A DNA stretch of 64,000 nucleotides from Neurospora intermedia (taxonomy: Eukaryota; Ascomycota; Sordariomycetes; Sordariales; Sordariaceae). Shown in pieces: positions 22,660-32,592 of the stretch (position 1 is its first letter; each line of letters opens with the position of its first letter). A program made the position numbers and the translations under genes. The notes beneath the pieces were generated by a model. The model was not told where the DNA came from. It saw only the letters and a list, made by a program, of their open reading frames with translations, and made no database searches. Location: positions 372,001 through 436,000 of the forward strand of contig BTPP01000004.1 of NCBI GenBank assembly GCA_037102815.1. The letters are read 5' to 3'.

Positions 22660-23770
22660 TTCGGTTATTTAACAACGAAGAGGTAGTTAATTAATAATTT
22701 AATTGAAAAAAGAAAATTAGCAATTCAATTATAAATTAAGGATTATATTACTAGTTTTTTAAAGTATATTACTAATCTATCCTCGTTATTAGAGATTCTT
22801 ATTTGGACGGGTTTTTAATTACGATAAAGGAGAATAAAGGCTTTAAATACGATTAGTATAAGTAGTAAGTAATAATATTAACCGACTGGGTTCGTAAGGA
22901 TAAAAATTTTAATTAGGTTATTACGTAGGAAATATATTAAAGTACGTTTATCCGTCTTAAAACGTATACTAAGTACGTAAAGTAGATGGTTGAAGGTTGT
23001 ATTAGTACGTCTTTTAATTACGAGACCGGTAAAGTCCAATACTCTAACGTATATTAGGAATCCTTTATTAAAGAGTTTAATAACGAGGGTAGTTAAATAA
23101 AGTTGGACGTATATATACTTAGTAATACCGACGGTTATTTTATTTTAATAAATATTTTTATAAATAAATAGAGAATTAGGTTATTTATCCGGTTAATATA
23201 TACTATAGTTAATAATAGTAATAAAGATTTATAATTATTTACCCCGCTAGTAAAGTACTATAAATTAATTACTATAGAGAAGAAGGAAATCCGTATAGAA
23301 CGGGCGTAAAAGAAGCGGGCGGTAAAGCGCACTTTATAATAGAAGGTTACCGACCCTAATTTTTAGAGTAATAAAGATAGTAACGGCGAACCGGAGGGAG
23401 AGGGCGACGGTAGATTTAAAATCTTATTCTATACCCTATCGATATAACTAATTAAGAAAATATCCGTTAGGTAAAGTAGTACTTTAATTGTAAAATTTAT
23501 TAGCGAAATAATTAAATCGATTAATAATATAAAATTAATTAGCGTAATCGATATTAAAATAGTAGTATTAAACTTTTAAATTAATTTTATAAGGGATTTA
23601 TCGCCGGAAATAGTTATTAATATATTTTAGAAATTAATAAAGGAGGAAGCTATTTTGTAGAATATAATAAATAATAAATTTAAACCTATTAAATTAAGGC
23701 GGTTAATAAAAGTAATTAAATTCGAAAGGAGGGTGCGTAATAGTAATTATAATAATAAATAGAATAGAGT
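22660..23770 (+). pseudogene. probable Myb/SANT-like partner gene of Harbinger, RIPped
   Basis: One plus-strand frame stays in register across about 1 kb, interrupted only by stops of the kind RIP makes from Gln and Trp codons. It has an acidic Gly-Glu stretch (PEGEGDGR, about 23.39 kb) and a Lys/Arg-rich end. At about 23.00-23.07 kb it reads STSFNYETGKVQYSNVYQES, which resembles the SGFGWDxETxxVTAxDEVW signature of the Myb/SANT-like DNA-binding domain. PIF/Harbinger elements carry such a second gene, whose product helps bring the transposase to the ends. Family assignment is an inference from this one segment and the context. N-terminal limit unknown. Confidence 0.5.
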
Positions 23771-24099
23771 AGAATAGAGGGGGTTAATTATTTATATTTA
23801 AAAATGTTAGAAATTTTAAAATTGCTATTAAATTCAAAAAGTCGGATTTTTAATATATTAATATATAATTAAAGTCTACGAAAGCTACTTCCCTAGATTA
23901 TTTATAGATATTTGCTACTTCTAATAGCTTATATACCTTCGATATAGCGTATTATATTAATCTAAAAACTTTAGCGTATATTAATTCCCGTTTTAATAGG
24001 GTAAATTAGTATTATAATCCTTCTATATTCTAGTACTCTCTAGTATATTCTTCTATAAATCGAAAAATTGAAATTTAGACGTAGATTATTAATATTTTA

Positions 24100-25200
24100 T
24101 ATACTTCTAATTAATTAATAGATTGATTTAAATTTATTTTCTTTTATACTCTTACCCCCTCTTCCCCCTCCCTTAGAAATATTGTTACTATAACTTCTAC
24201 AACCTATTTACGATTTAGATTCGTATAGTAATAGGATTATTAAGAAAGAATTTATTAATACGTTTCTTTACCAGCGCTAATAATTAAGTAAATAATTCCT
24301 CCTCCTCTTTTATTAATTCGTAGCGTTAACGATAAATAAAATTATATAAACCCGTTATAGTATATATAAAGTCGATTTACGTATTGATAGGGTATTTAAG
24401 CGCCGACTCTTATATTAATTTTACTATCCTCTTTAATCAACCGAACGTTTACTCGATTAGTATACAATTTATATTATACTTCAAATTATATAACTCCTTC
24501 TTTATTGTAAGCTACCTATTACCCGGGGTATCCTTCTAATTTTAAAAATAATATTATACTACTAGGAACGGGATTAAAATACTTCTCTATTAATTAAAGC
24601 CTACGTTAGCTAAGTAAAATCGCTTGGGAAGTATTTTAAATCCGTAAAGTAAAGTAATACGAAATAGTTTTACATTTTGTATTAACCCTTCTACACTAAT
24701 TAATACGTACGAAAAAGCGCTGTTAAATCGGACTACGGCAAATATATTTTGTAAAATAAATCCCTTTCTATTGCGCCAACGGTTCTAATTTTTTACTAGT
24801 ACTTTAATATAAATATAAGTACTATTAATAGTACCGATTATACTACTAAATTATTAATTACTTACAACGAATTCGATCTCTAATATTATATAGTTATTAT
24901 TAAGTTGGACTACGAATTTAGTATAAAGCTTTATAAAGATTAGTATTATTTGTATAACGATATTTGATACTGTTGATTAGACTATTATAAAGTAGTGGGC
25001 TATTTATTATTAAATTTTATTAAATATAATAATTTAAATAAATACTATTAATTTGAATTTAATAGTTTAGTATTTAGTATTTTATATATTACTACTCTCC
25101 TATATCTACCCTATTAGAACTATAAATTCTATTTTAATTATACAAAAGAGTTTAAAGAATTGCTTATTATACCTATTTAAAAGGTATTAAGCCTTTGTAA
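24100..25200 (-). pseudogene. PIF/Harbinger transposase (DDE_Tnp_4 type), RIPped
   Basis: Minus-strand reading gives the hallmark segments of Harbinger transposase. First catalytic region: GTINSTYIYIKV (about 24.80-24.83 kb), where the Asp of the usual IDGT now reads Asn. Then WRNRKGFILQNIFAVVRF, the family's RK...QN block, followed by SYVLISVEG. Second region: FYLANVGF (about 24.60 kb), for the usual YLADAGY. Third: IE*TFG*LKR (about 24.45 kb), the ER.FG.LK block in which the Glu survives. Spacing of about 72 and 51 residues suits the family. Stops and substitutions are all of C-to-T or G-to-A type. The gene faces the plus-strand partner tail to tail. It cannot make active enzyme. Confidence 0.85.
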
Positions 25201-25597
25201 TACTAATTTTTAGGCCGCCTTCGTTAATAATTTTAGGGTTGAAATTTTAATTACCTTTAGTCGAAGTAATAATAGTAGCGATAATAGCGAACGTAATAAA
25301 AAATAAAACTTTCTTTTAATATATTTCTTCTTTACCCCCCTCCTCTTTATTATTTACTATTTAAATATATTCTTTATTCTCTACTATAGTCGCTAATATA
25401 TATTATTATAATCGTTTATCCTACTTTATTTCCTATATAAATTATTATTGTCTAATAGTAATATAAATTATATATGTAATAATACGTACGAACGGTCGTA
25501 CAATTATATAGAATAATTAATAAAACCCTGTAGTCTCCCTATACTGCGCTATAGACTTTTTTTAATTACTTACTTTCTAACGATTATATTTACTTTA

Positions 25598-25651
25598 AAA
25601 GAGGTTATAAATTACGTAGAATACTTCGAAAGTATTCTATATAACCTCTTT
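25598..25651. repeat. subterminal palindrome with AAAGAGGTTATA arms
   Basis: AAAGAGGTTATA (25598-25609) and its exact complement (25640-25651) enclose a second perfect palindrome, AGAATACTT-CGA-AAGTATTCT. The outer arm is the same motif as in the TIR (AACCTCTTT). Confidence 0.9.
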
Positions 25652-25794
25652 ATTAAGCGGGGCAATAGATCTATAAATAAGAGTATTTATACCCCTTCTA
25701 GTATGCGATAGTTAGTTGCTATACTATATAGGGACTAGTTCGTACTCGTTTAAGTACCTTTAATTTATTATTATACTAGTACAAAGCGATTTTG

Positions 25795-25839
25795 AAAAAA
25801 GGTTACGCATTTACTTTATACAAAATGTAACCTCTTTTT
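25795..25839. repeat. subterminal inverted pair of the GTAACCTCTTTTT motif
   Basis: AAAAAAGGTTAC (25795-25806) faces GTAACCTCTTTTT (25827-25839). Together with 15125-15138, 25598-25651 and 25916-25928 this makes a family of subterminal copies, a plausible binding array for transposase or its partner protein. Confidence 0.8.
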
Positions 25840-25915
25840 AAATCCATTTATATGGGTTTTGCCCGTATATATAGGGATATTTAGATCTATATTAAAGTCT
25901 TGGCTTGTATATAAT

Positions 25916-25964
25916 AAAAGAGGTTATATTTTTCAGATTACGGTCACGCGTGCCGATCAGGCCC
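25916..25964 (-). repeat. Harbinger right TIR (intact 49 bp)
   Basis: Complement of the left TIR with the MITE removed; 46 of 49 positions match. Followed by target copy TTG (25965-25967). Confidence 0.93.
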
Positions 25965-27215
25965 TTGCTGCGAAATACGTTAAGCCAAGACTGTATGTGT
26001 CTTCTGGTCCACTTTTCGAACCCGCTCCTGCCTGTTGTTCTGAAAAATCCGAACATGGGCGTTGCCAGACACTAACAGTTTTCAACTGGATAACCAAGCA
26101 AAATCCGTTAGCGTGTTGCATGCTGCAACTTTTGTGCGACGCAAGGGAAGCTGTTGACGTCCCATTTTCTCGTTCTCCATCTCCGTCGCCGACTCGCCGT
26201 CCCTCTCTACACCACATCGTATCCGCCACTGCCGGCTTCCACTCTTTTTCGGGACGTCACCTTTGTCCGCCATCACGAACGGCCTCTCCGTGCCGACCAT
26301 AATGCGCATGAAGGATACATACGGGGATTTCTCCAGTTCCACACATCTCCGTCCGGGCTTTTCTTCCGCCTTCCAACGTCATGACTTGCCGTGTCTCTCT
26401 TGACTGGCCGAGAAAGGGTGCCAATTTCTTTTTTTGGATCACTGATTCACTGGATTCACCGATTGACGGGCATTGTGCATTTTGAGGCTGTGTCGATCCG
26501 TAACGGCCCTTTTCTTTGTCCCCTACACCACCACACCCCATTGGCCGACGACAACAAGACGAGAGACATGACACGATCTTGGGCCATAGGGTTCTAGAAC
26601 TCTTCCATGGAGTGGCGCTAGGCCTTAACGTCACTGGGAAAAATCACTGGCAAAACCCCAAGCATCACTGGCCATCATGGCAAAGACAGCATCGGGAGCA
26701 TTCACATCACGGCTTCACTTTGGGGGCAACTTCGACACCAAAAAGCGGGATGAAGGATGAGATCAAGTTTCCTGATTGCCCCTTTTACAATTTCCATGTT
26801 CTTATTCGCACACAATCACGGCTCATCAGGTTTTCTATGCCACTTCCAAGCTTTGCACACTGAGGCGACATTCAAATTCCCTACTACATCATCAGTCTAT
26901 CTTTCCATCCATTGCCACGTACACAATTGGCTTCAAGTAACCGGTCACTCAAACTATCTACATTGACCTTTTCAAGAAGTTTGTACAGGAATGGCGACGA
27001 TGATGCAAAAAGTCCTCGGGAGTCTTGGGCCTAGTGGCACCATCATCCGGCGTTATGATGATAGGGTTCGGGCTTATCGTTCGACATTTGGTGGAGTCGC
27101 TGCGGTGGCTTCGTTGGATACTTTGCCGTTGTCGTCGATATTTGTGAAGCCTATGATGTCGGTGATAGTCGTCTTGACGACCTTGGGCAAACGTTCCTCG
27201 GATGGAGAGTTGCCA
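25965..27215. other. intergenic, 3' side of the 450-aa gene
   Basis: Normal base composition. Several overlapping open frames on both strands (for example 26257-26634 and 26991-27332) show no domain, repeat or conserved motif. The part nearest 27216 should contain the 3' UTR of the minus-strand gene. Confidence 0.55.
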
Positions 27216-28568
27216 TCAAGAAATATTCTCGAATTGTTGAGCCCACAGACCAAGACACTCGTACACATCGGGCGTCTTTGTCGCGATATTGATGAGCTTG
27301 TTGCCACTGTCTTTGTTGTCCCCAAACTTTGAGGCCTCGTTGAAGAAAGAAGCGTGCTTGGTCCCATGCTCGAGGCTCCTGGCCCATTCGCCGAGACAGT
27401 CGTAGACGTCTTGGTCCTGCTCTATCGAGGTATCGATCAAGCTGTCGGTGCCCTCGCACATGTTGCTGGTTGTCGTCTTTCTTCGGGGGCTCTCCCCATT
27501 CAAGAGCACCGCCCATTCGCTCAAACGATCGTAGACATCCGGCTCTTGCTTCGACTCGCTTGACTGATTGCTGTCCTCGGGAACATCAGACGATACAGAC
27601 TTCGTCGGCGACTTCTGGAGGATTGACGAGTCGCCCAACTGCACGTCAGACGACGATAGAGCCTTCGTCGGCGACTTTTGGAGTGACGCGTTGCGCATCT
27701 CGTACCCCCTTCTAAATCCCTTTACCCACATCGTTGCACGGGCGAAGGCGTCATGCTCATTACGATCATCCCTCTCCTCTTCCTGTTCATCCACGGAACT
27801 TTCCCGCTGCTCTTCCTCCTCACACCAGCGCACATGTACCTCCCGCGCCAGCGCCTCATCTCCCTCGAACTCCTCCAGCATAACCTGGTAGATTCGTCCC
27901 TTCCGTGCCTGTCGCTCCTTGTGCGCCCGAAAGCGTTGGTACACATCCCATGCCTCTTCGTGATCACCACCCGCCCCTTCGAGAAACACCTGGTAAATCT
28001 GCTGCTCGACTGGCAACTCCTCTTCTGCTTCTTCCTCTACCTCATCCCACTCAGCCTCATATACCCCCCAAAACCCATCCCGTTTCTCCACAACCATTCC
28101 CTTCTGCACATCAACGCCGTCAAACGAAAGGATACCTCCGTTTTGCCTGGGATCTCCCGTCACCAAAATCATATGCGAGTCCGGGATCTTGGTGCCGTGG
28201 ACGTCGGCTACATAATCGTCGTATACGATATAATGGATACGATGAGTGCCGTGGCCTGCTTGAACTCGTTGATGGAGGATCGCTTGTCGCTCTTTGGAGA
28301 GGAGGATCTTGTTTGGTGGAGTCTGCGGCGCGAGCGTCTCGATGTCGGATTCGTCGTCAAAGTTGTCGACGATGGGTGCCGAGTGGAGGAGGTGGTCCCA
28401 GGTTATTTGGTCGCGCCAGGGGAGGTAGGGGATGGGAGAGGGGGGAGGAGCAGTGGCGATGGGCGATTTGGAAGGGGGACCGAGTGCACGGGTCCCCGTG
28501 CGGATGGGGGTCGTGGGAGCCTGGGGAAGAGGGGTGACGGCCTCGGGTGTTGTAGGTCGGGAAGCCAT
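27216..28568 (-). CDS. hypothetical protein with three sets of internal repeats
   Basis: 450 residues, uninterrupted. I do not recognise a family. Order of parts: a Pro/Thr-rich N-terminus (1-50); a more folded-looking middle (about 105-170, with HYIVYDDYV, MILVTGDPRQ and GFWGVYEAEW); an acidic run (171-186); then repeats. Set one: IYQVFLEGAGGDHEEAWDVY (191-210) and IYQVMLEEFEGDEALAREV (226-244). Set two: LQKSPTK at 296-302 and 317-323, basic SP-containing sites that could be kinase targets. Set three: DVYDRLSEWA (344-353), DVYDCLGEWA (387-396) and DVYECLGLWA (434-443), helix-like modules spaced 43-47 residues, the last almost at the C-terminus. The second half is very acidic and Ser-rich. 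No signal peptide or membrane segment; likely cytoplasmic or nuclear. Codon-position structure and the repeats argue for a real gene. The open frame on the opposite strand (27753-28628) is its shadow. Confidence 0.8.
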   Translation of the reverse strand: MASRPTTPEAVTPLPQAPTTPIRTGTRALGPPSKSPIATAPPPSPIPYLPWRDQITWDHLLHSAPIVDNFDDESDIETLAPQTPPNKILLSKERQAILHQRVQAGHGTHRIHYIVYDDYVADVHGTKIPDSHMILVTGDPRQNGGILSFDGVDVQKGMVVEKRDGFWGVYEAEWDEVEEEAEEELPVEQQIYQVFLEGAGGDHEEAWDVYQRFRAHKERQARKGRIYQVMLEEFEGDEALAREVHVRWCEEEEQRESSVDEQEEERDDRNEHDAFARATMWVKGFRRGYEMRNASLQKSPTKALSSSDVQLGDSSILQKSPTKSVSSDVPEDSNQSSESKQEPDVYDRLSEWAVLLNGESPRRKTTTSNMCEGTDSLIDTSIEQDQDVYDCLGEWARSLEHGTKHASFFNEASKFGDNKDSGNKLINIATKTPDVYECLGLWAQQFENIS

Positions 28569-31286
28569 AGTTATCCCACTGTGGTTATGGTGGTGAGGAC
28601 GTTGGGGTGTGATGTCGAGATTGCTTGAGGGATTGTCGTCTCCTTATGTGTCATTGACTTGCGTCGTTGCCGATTCGTCCAGTCGTCCACTTGTGTTGTG
28701 GCGTCGACTCGAGGTTCTTGACTCTTTGGACAATGCGTTGTGACGGACGCAGACTCTTCCTAATTCTATCGATTGGTCACAAGAGTGGCCTTGTATTGAC
28801 TCGCAGTTCGTGATGTTGTTGGTTGTCGGACGATCTTCTGTTGTCAGGTACGTTAGTCGATATGATCCTACAGTGTTAAAGGAGACACACTGCTAACCTT
28901 CAGGTATTCGTGATGGTGAGGTATCGATGAGACTCTGTGATGATGGATTGTTGTTGCGACAAGTGGTGGTAAGTAGGAAGTGCAAAGTTGTGCCGTTCTT
29001 TGCAAGAAGATTGAAAGTTCCAAGGACAGATGCAGCCAGGACGATATTTTTCCCTGGCCATGCACATGCTCGAGCCCCTCGAAATTACAGTCGCCGCCAT
29101 GCAAAATGCAAATAAACCTTGGTAGGTTGTTCAGCCAAGGCTCTCGAGTGAATGCCGCAGCTGTTCGCAATATGACCCTTACTTTTAATCCCACGTCCGA
29201 ACAGGACACCGCTGCAGCTGTCGGTACCGCTGTGCGTCGGAGGTCCGTTAAGGTTTACTATCTGGTCCGTGATCCGGCCGACCGGAATACCAAAGCATCT
29301 TCCGAATACCGGCCTTCCTGCAGGCGGCCCGGCAGGCGGCCCGGCAAGTCCCTCCAGTGCGTGCCGCTCACGGGCCAAGCGGGAGTGCGAACACGAAGCC
29401 GGGACTTCGAAAGTCACGAGGAGGCCACGAGTGTGATGTTTAGGAGGTTTCGTCGCTGTTTCTAAGTACCTAGAGGTATGCTAAGCTTATTTCTACCTAG
29501 GTACCTACGTATATCACGGCCAGACTTCGTTTCAGCTTTTATGCTTTTCCTTACTGCCTCTTTGCTGTCTGCCAAATCCACGAGCTTGTTTCGTCAATTT
29601 CCACATCTTCCTGGATTTTACCATTCGCAGCAAAGTACCTTCCAGGATGGCGGACGACTTGTGTGTAGCGAGTCTTGGTCAATATTCGGGGGTGGTGTGG
29701 AATTAGCGTTGACCTCGCTCTTCCTCTTGCTGTGCGTGGTCGTTGTTGGTTGGATCAAGGAAGGTAGCTGAAGTATCGCGGAAGGAGCGTTGGTCGTCGG
29801 GTTCAGTGGACTTAGGATGGGACGATGGGTCCTGCCTGCCTGATCCGACCCGACCTGACCACAGACGCGGTTTCCTGCTCGCATTTAGGAATTCGGGGAC
29901 TGTTGAAGAAGAGGAGTATGATGGAGCCCTGACGTGGTTGATTGGTTTCCTTATCTGATTCTTCTCTTTTTTTTCTCGGTTTTCTTTTCGTTTTTTTTCC
30001 CCCTCGCTTGGTCCTCTGCATTCTCCATGCTCCTACTGGTTCGTTCGTTAATGCTGACCTTGCTGACCATACCATGGTTATCTACTCTATTGAATCTTGG
30101 ATGTTGCTCGCCTCTCTGTGCTGTCTGGCACACATATATCTTGTTTCCGGGCCCTCCCTGCCTCTTCAACCGACCTACCACGCTCTCTTCCTTATTGCGG
30201 TCGAACTGTTTCAGCCATTCGTCCAGCAGTTCGTCAGGATGTTAGTATTTTCCTGTACCCGCTAACGTTTTTTGTTTAGATATGTATCGACAATGGCTTC
30301 AATGCTGTCGCTGTCGGACGTCCTTTCGATCAGTCTGTCGTTGCCGGCACTCAGCTTCCTCTCGTCGTTTTATCATCCTGACTCAGTTTCACCGGCTCCT
30401 TGGCGTCGTTTCTGGTTTGTTGCTTCGTCCAGCCATCCAGGTGCTCGTATGAGTCCCTGGCCCGTCCGGAGTAACTGTCTTCGGACTAAATTGCTGTTCG
30501 ATCTGCCACTGACCTCGAAGTAGAAGAAGCGCAGGAGGTAGACCTGGTCATTTACAGGTAGGTAAGTGGTCTAAAAACGAGGCCAAGCTGCTGGTGACTT
30601 GATTCGGAGTTACATACGAACAGCAATAGGACATCTTCAGAGATCCAGGTATTGCTCGCCCAAACTTCAAGGGTTTGTAACTGGCATATGTCATGTCTTC
30701 AGGTACGTGGCAGTCTTGACTGGTCATCGTTGTTATCATAGCAACACAATCACTGACTCGTTTGCGCGACAATGTGGCACATAGGAGAGACAATTAGCGA
30801 GGAATAGCATTATGACTGTCTGGAATTTAGAGTTACGCGATGTGATAAACTGTCTTTTTCTCATTGGGATCCTACTACCTCTATCCGTCTCGACACAAGC
30901 ACCTCCACCTCTTCTCGCCAGCCCCATGCCCATGTGCTCCAACATGGATTCCCAGCTTGGTTATCCCTCCCGCTTTCGACTCCGACCGAACGCCCCCGAT
31001 GCTCCAACACTGGCTGGCCTGCTGTTCGCTCACTCAACAACTTCCAGCTCGCGCTGTCATCTCTCCATCTGTCCGCCTCGTTTCGATCAGAATCTCCATC
31101 TCGAGACGCTCCCAAGCCGACATTGTTGATAGTCGTGGTGATGAGTCTTGAATTCTTGATTCCCTGCGGACCTACGGCCTATCTGTCGTCCTGGAGTTCT
31201 CATATGCCGCTACCAGTGTTGTCGCTGGATGCTCTGGAAGTGAGGATGCATTCAAGGCAGACCGAAGGCGAGTTGATGCGAATGAT
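28569..31286. other. intergenic, 2.7 kb, no confident gene
   Basis: Overlapping frames on both strands (for example 28980-29465 plus, 29085-29417 minus, 29934-30265 plus) lack recognisable domains. A repeated 12-base unit (CAGGCGGCCCGG, twice, about 29.32-29.34 kb) and CCTAGGTACCTACG (about 29.50 kb) are present. Splice-like signals occur on the plus strand (see 28848-28903), and weaker ones near 30.24-30.28 and 30.56-30.71 kb, so a spliced or non-coding plus-strand transcript is possible. Confidence 0.5.
28848..28903 (+). other. canonical fungal intron-like unit, 56 bp
   Basis: Donor GTACGT at 28848, branch-point TGCTAAC at 28891-28897 and acceptor CTTCAG ending at 28903 make a textbook small fungal intron. 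The flanking sequence gives only very short reading frames, so it would be an intron in a leader or a non-coding RNA that diverges from the minus-strand gene at 28568. Confidence 0.4.
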
Positions 31287-32285
31287 CTATGGCGACGACG
31301 GGGGAGAAGGCAAGGTCGACTGATGTTCAGGGACCAAGAGGGACGACGACGAGGATGAAGATGGGAGTGGAGGTAAATCGATGACCGGGCTCGGCAAAAG
31401 GAGCGGCGATGGACTGGTCGAGGATTGGTTACTTGGGGTCCCGTCGCCAGTCTCGCTCTGGTTTCCGTGGTGCTCGGGGGTTACGGGGAGAGGCGGAAGC
31501 GAGGGTGTTCTATTGCGATTCCGCGGGTCGACGTTCTCTTTGTCACTGTCGTCCACCTCGCTATCTTCGTCATCGCCGCCGTCTTCCTCGTTATCATCAT
31601 CGTTGAGATCTTCATCGCTGCTCATATCGTCTTCGCTAGCATCGGCCCTGATAGTCTCGGCCTCGGAGTCGTCGTCCACGATGTTGCCGTGCACGGTTTT
31701 GTGTGTCGAGGTGTTAGCTTTCTTCTCCACTCCACCGCTTGAAACTTTCTTCTCGTATTTCGGAGTCTGACAGCGACCGGCAAGGCTATCCGACAAACCT
31801 CCATCGACGTCATCCAACAGGCGCGAGGATGCTGGCCTCTTGCACTTGTGGCTGTTGACGCTGACAGGGGCTGGGACCGACACGGATGATCTGGGACGCC
31901 TGTGTCCACTCGCGGCATCCTTCTCAGCGCTTCTTTTCTCGAGAAAATCCCGTCTGTCTACAAAACTGTCGTGGAGTCCGCCATCGGTGTCGTCAAGGAG
32001 ACGAGCACTGGGCGGCGTCTTGCGCTTGCGCTTGGGTGTGTCCGCTTTCCGATTGGACGTGTCGACGTCGATGTCGAGTCGCACCGTACGGCGGCTAGTT
32101 ACCTCTACGGTGGAATCGTCTTTGTGTGTTTTCTGCCTTTTCGCCGGCTGGGTGTCCGTGGCAGAGGTACCGTCCAGCTCCCTCTTGGATCTTTCAACTT
32201 GTCCGGACTGCTTGATCGGCGGGAAGTATTCCGTGATACGGGCACTCTTGCCGATGCTGGGCGAAGGCGTGGTGGATGGTTGCAT
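31287..32285 (-). CDS. tandem-duplicated protein 1 with PIP-like motif and RLLDD repeats
   Basis: 332 residues, no intron; unrecognised family. N-terminus has SARITEYFPPI (14-24), resembling a PCNA-interacting peptide (QxxIxxFF/FY) but without the leading Gln. Basic patches PAKRQK (47-52) and KRKRK (85-89) look like nuclear localisation signals. The signature repeat RLLDDxDGGLxDSxxxR occurs at 95-111 and 155-171, each preceded by a basic, Ser/Pro-containing run (KRKTPPSA, KCKRPASS). Residues 204-250 are strongly acidic, including a KEN triplet at 249-251. The C-terminus is Pro/Ser-rich, with LLPSPVIDLPPLPS (296-309) and a final PSPPSSP. The downstream-coordinate neighbour (33100-34158) is a paralogue sharing the N-terminus, repeat and C-terminus; this supports both the frame and the start. 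Likely a disordered nuclear scaffold or adaptor; that is inference. Confidence 0.85.
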   Translation of the reverse strand: MQPSTTPSPSIGKSARITEYFPPIKQSGQVERSKRELDGTSATDTQPAKRQKTHKDDSTVEVTSRRTVRLDIDVDTSNRKADTPKRKRKTPPSARLLDDTDGGLHDSFVDRRDFLEKRSAEKDAASGHRRPRSSVSVPAPVSVNSHKCKRPASSRLLDDVDGGLSDSLAGRCQTPKYEKKVSSGGVEKKANTSTHKTVHGNIVDDDSEAETIRADASEDDMSSDEDLNDDDNEEDGGDDEDSEVDDSDKENVDPRNRNRTPSLPPLPVTPEHHGNQSETGDGTPSNQSSTSPSPLLLPSPVIDLPPLPSSSSSSSLLVPEHQSTLPSPPSSP

Positions 32286-32392
32286 GATGGGAGTGTGGGT
32301 GTGTAGTTCGGAGAGATATTGGCAATGTGGTGGCTGCTAACGAGTTGTTGATGAGAAGCAGGGTCTGGAGAAGGAAGACAGCAAGAATTACT

Positions 32393-32399
32393 CTATATA
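32393..32399 (-). promoter_or_regulatory. TATA-like box for the 332-aa gene
   Basis: On the minus strand TATATAG lies 108 bases upstream of the start codon. A weaker related site (GTATAC, about 34289-34294) occupies a similar place upstream of the paralogue. Confidence 0.45.
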
Positions 32400-32450
32400 C
32401 AAGGGAATGGGTGAAGGGTGATAGGGAGGCAGCCTGGGAGAACCTTACCT

Positions 32451-32592
32451 TGCCCCTCCAAGGTCCCAAAACTGCCGTGTGAATGGTGTCAGGTTCAGGT
32501 TCGGAAGGCCATGCTGAGGTAGCCTTACATACCTGAGGTAACAATCCTGGCTCAGCTTGGCGGCTACTTCGCGATGTCAGAGGTGAGTGTCG
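32451..32592 (-). promoter_or_regulatory. upstream block conserved between the tandem duplicates
   Basis: Three stretches match the region upstream of the paralogue: 32451-32486 (30 of 36 identical to 34346-34381, core TCCAAGGT.CCAAAA), 32493-32510 (16 of 18 identical to 34388-34405, core GTTCAGGTT) and GGTGAGTGTC near 32582-32591. They start about 165 bases before the start codon. Either duplication residue or retained regulatory sites. Confidence 0.7.

Larger units (their letters stand above)
14870..25964. mobile_element. PIF/Harbinger DNA transposon, opened by two later insertions
   Basis: The ends are a 49-bp terminal inverted repeat beginning GGGCCTGATCGG. The right copy is 25916-25964. 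The left copy is 14870-14899 continued at 15119-15138, because a MITE splits it. The copies match at 46 of 49 positions and all three differences are RIP-type transitions. The trinucleotide TTG flanks both ends (14867-14869 and 25965-25967), a 3-bp target duplication as in PIF/Harbinger, although TWA is more usual. Removing the 209-bp MITE, the 6786-bp gypsy element and their duplications leaves about 4.1 kb, a normal Harbinger size. It holds the two genes typical of the superfamily: a DDE transposase (minus, about 24.1-25.2 kb) and a probable Myb/SANT-like partner (plus, about 22.7-23.8 kb), in convergent order. Both are dead by RIP. The first 330 bases are hardly RIPped. Confidence 0.88.

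Noticed and set aside
22504-25564. First taken for another retroelement
   Set aside because: No reverse transcriptase; minus-strand motifs fit Harbinger transposase and the TIRs enclose it.
25859-26302. 147-codon plus-strand open frame
   Set aside because: It runs across the Harbinger right TIR into flanking DNA, so it joins transposon end and unrelated sequence.
27753-28628. 291-codon plus-strand open frame
   Set aside because: Antisense shadow of the 450-aa gene, which carries internal repeats that make sense only on the minus strand.
28980-31323. Chain of open frames of 60-160 codons on both strands
   Set aside because: None has a domain, signal or consistent codon pattern; treated as intergenic until transcript data exist.
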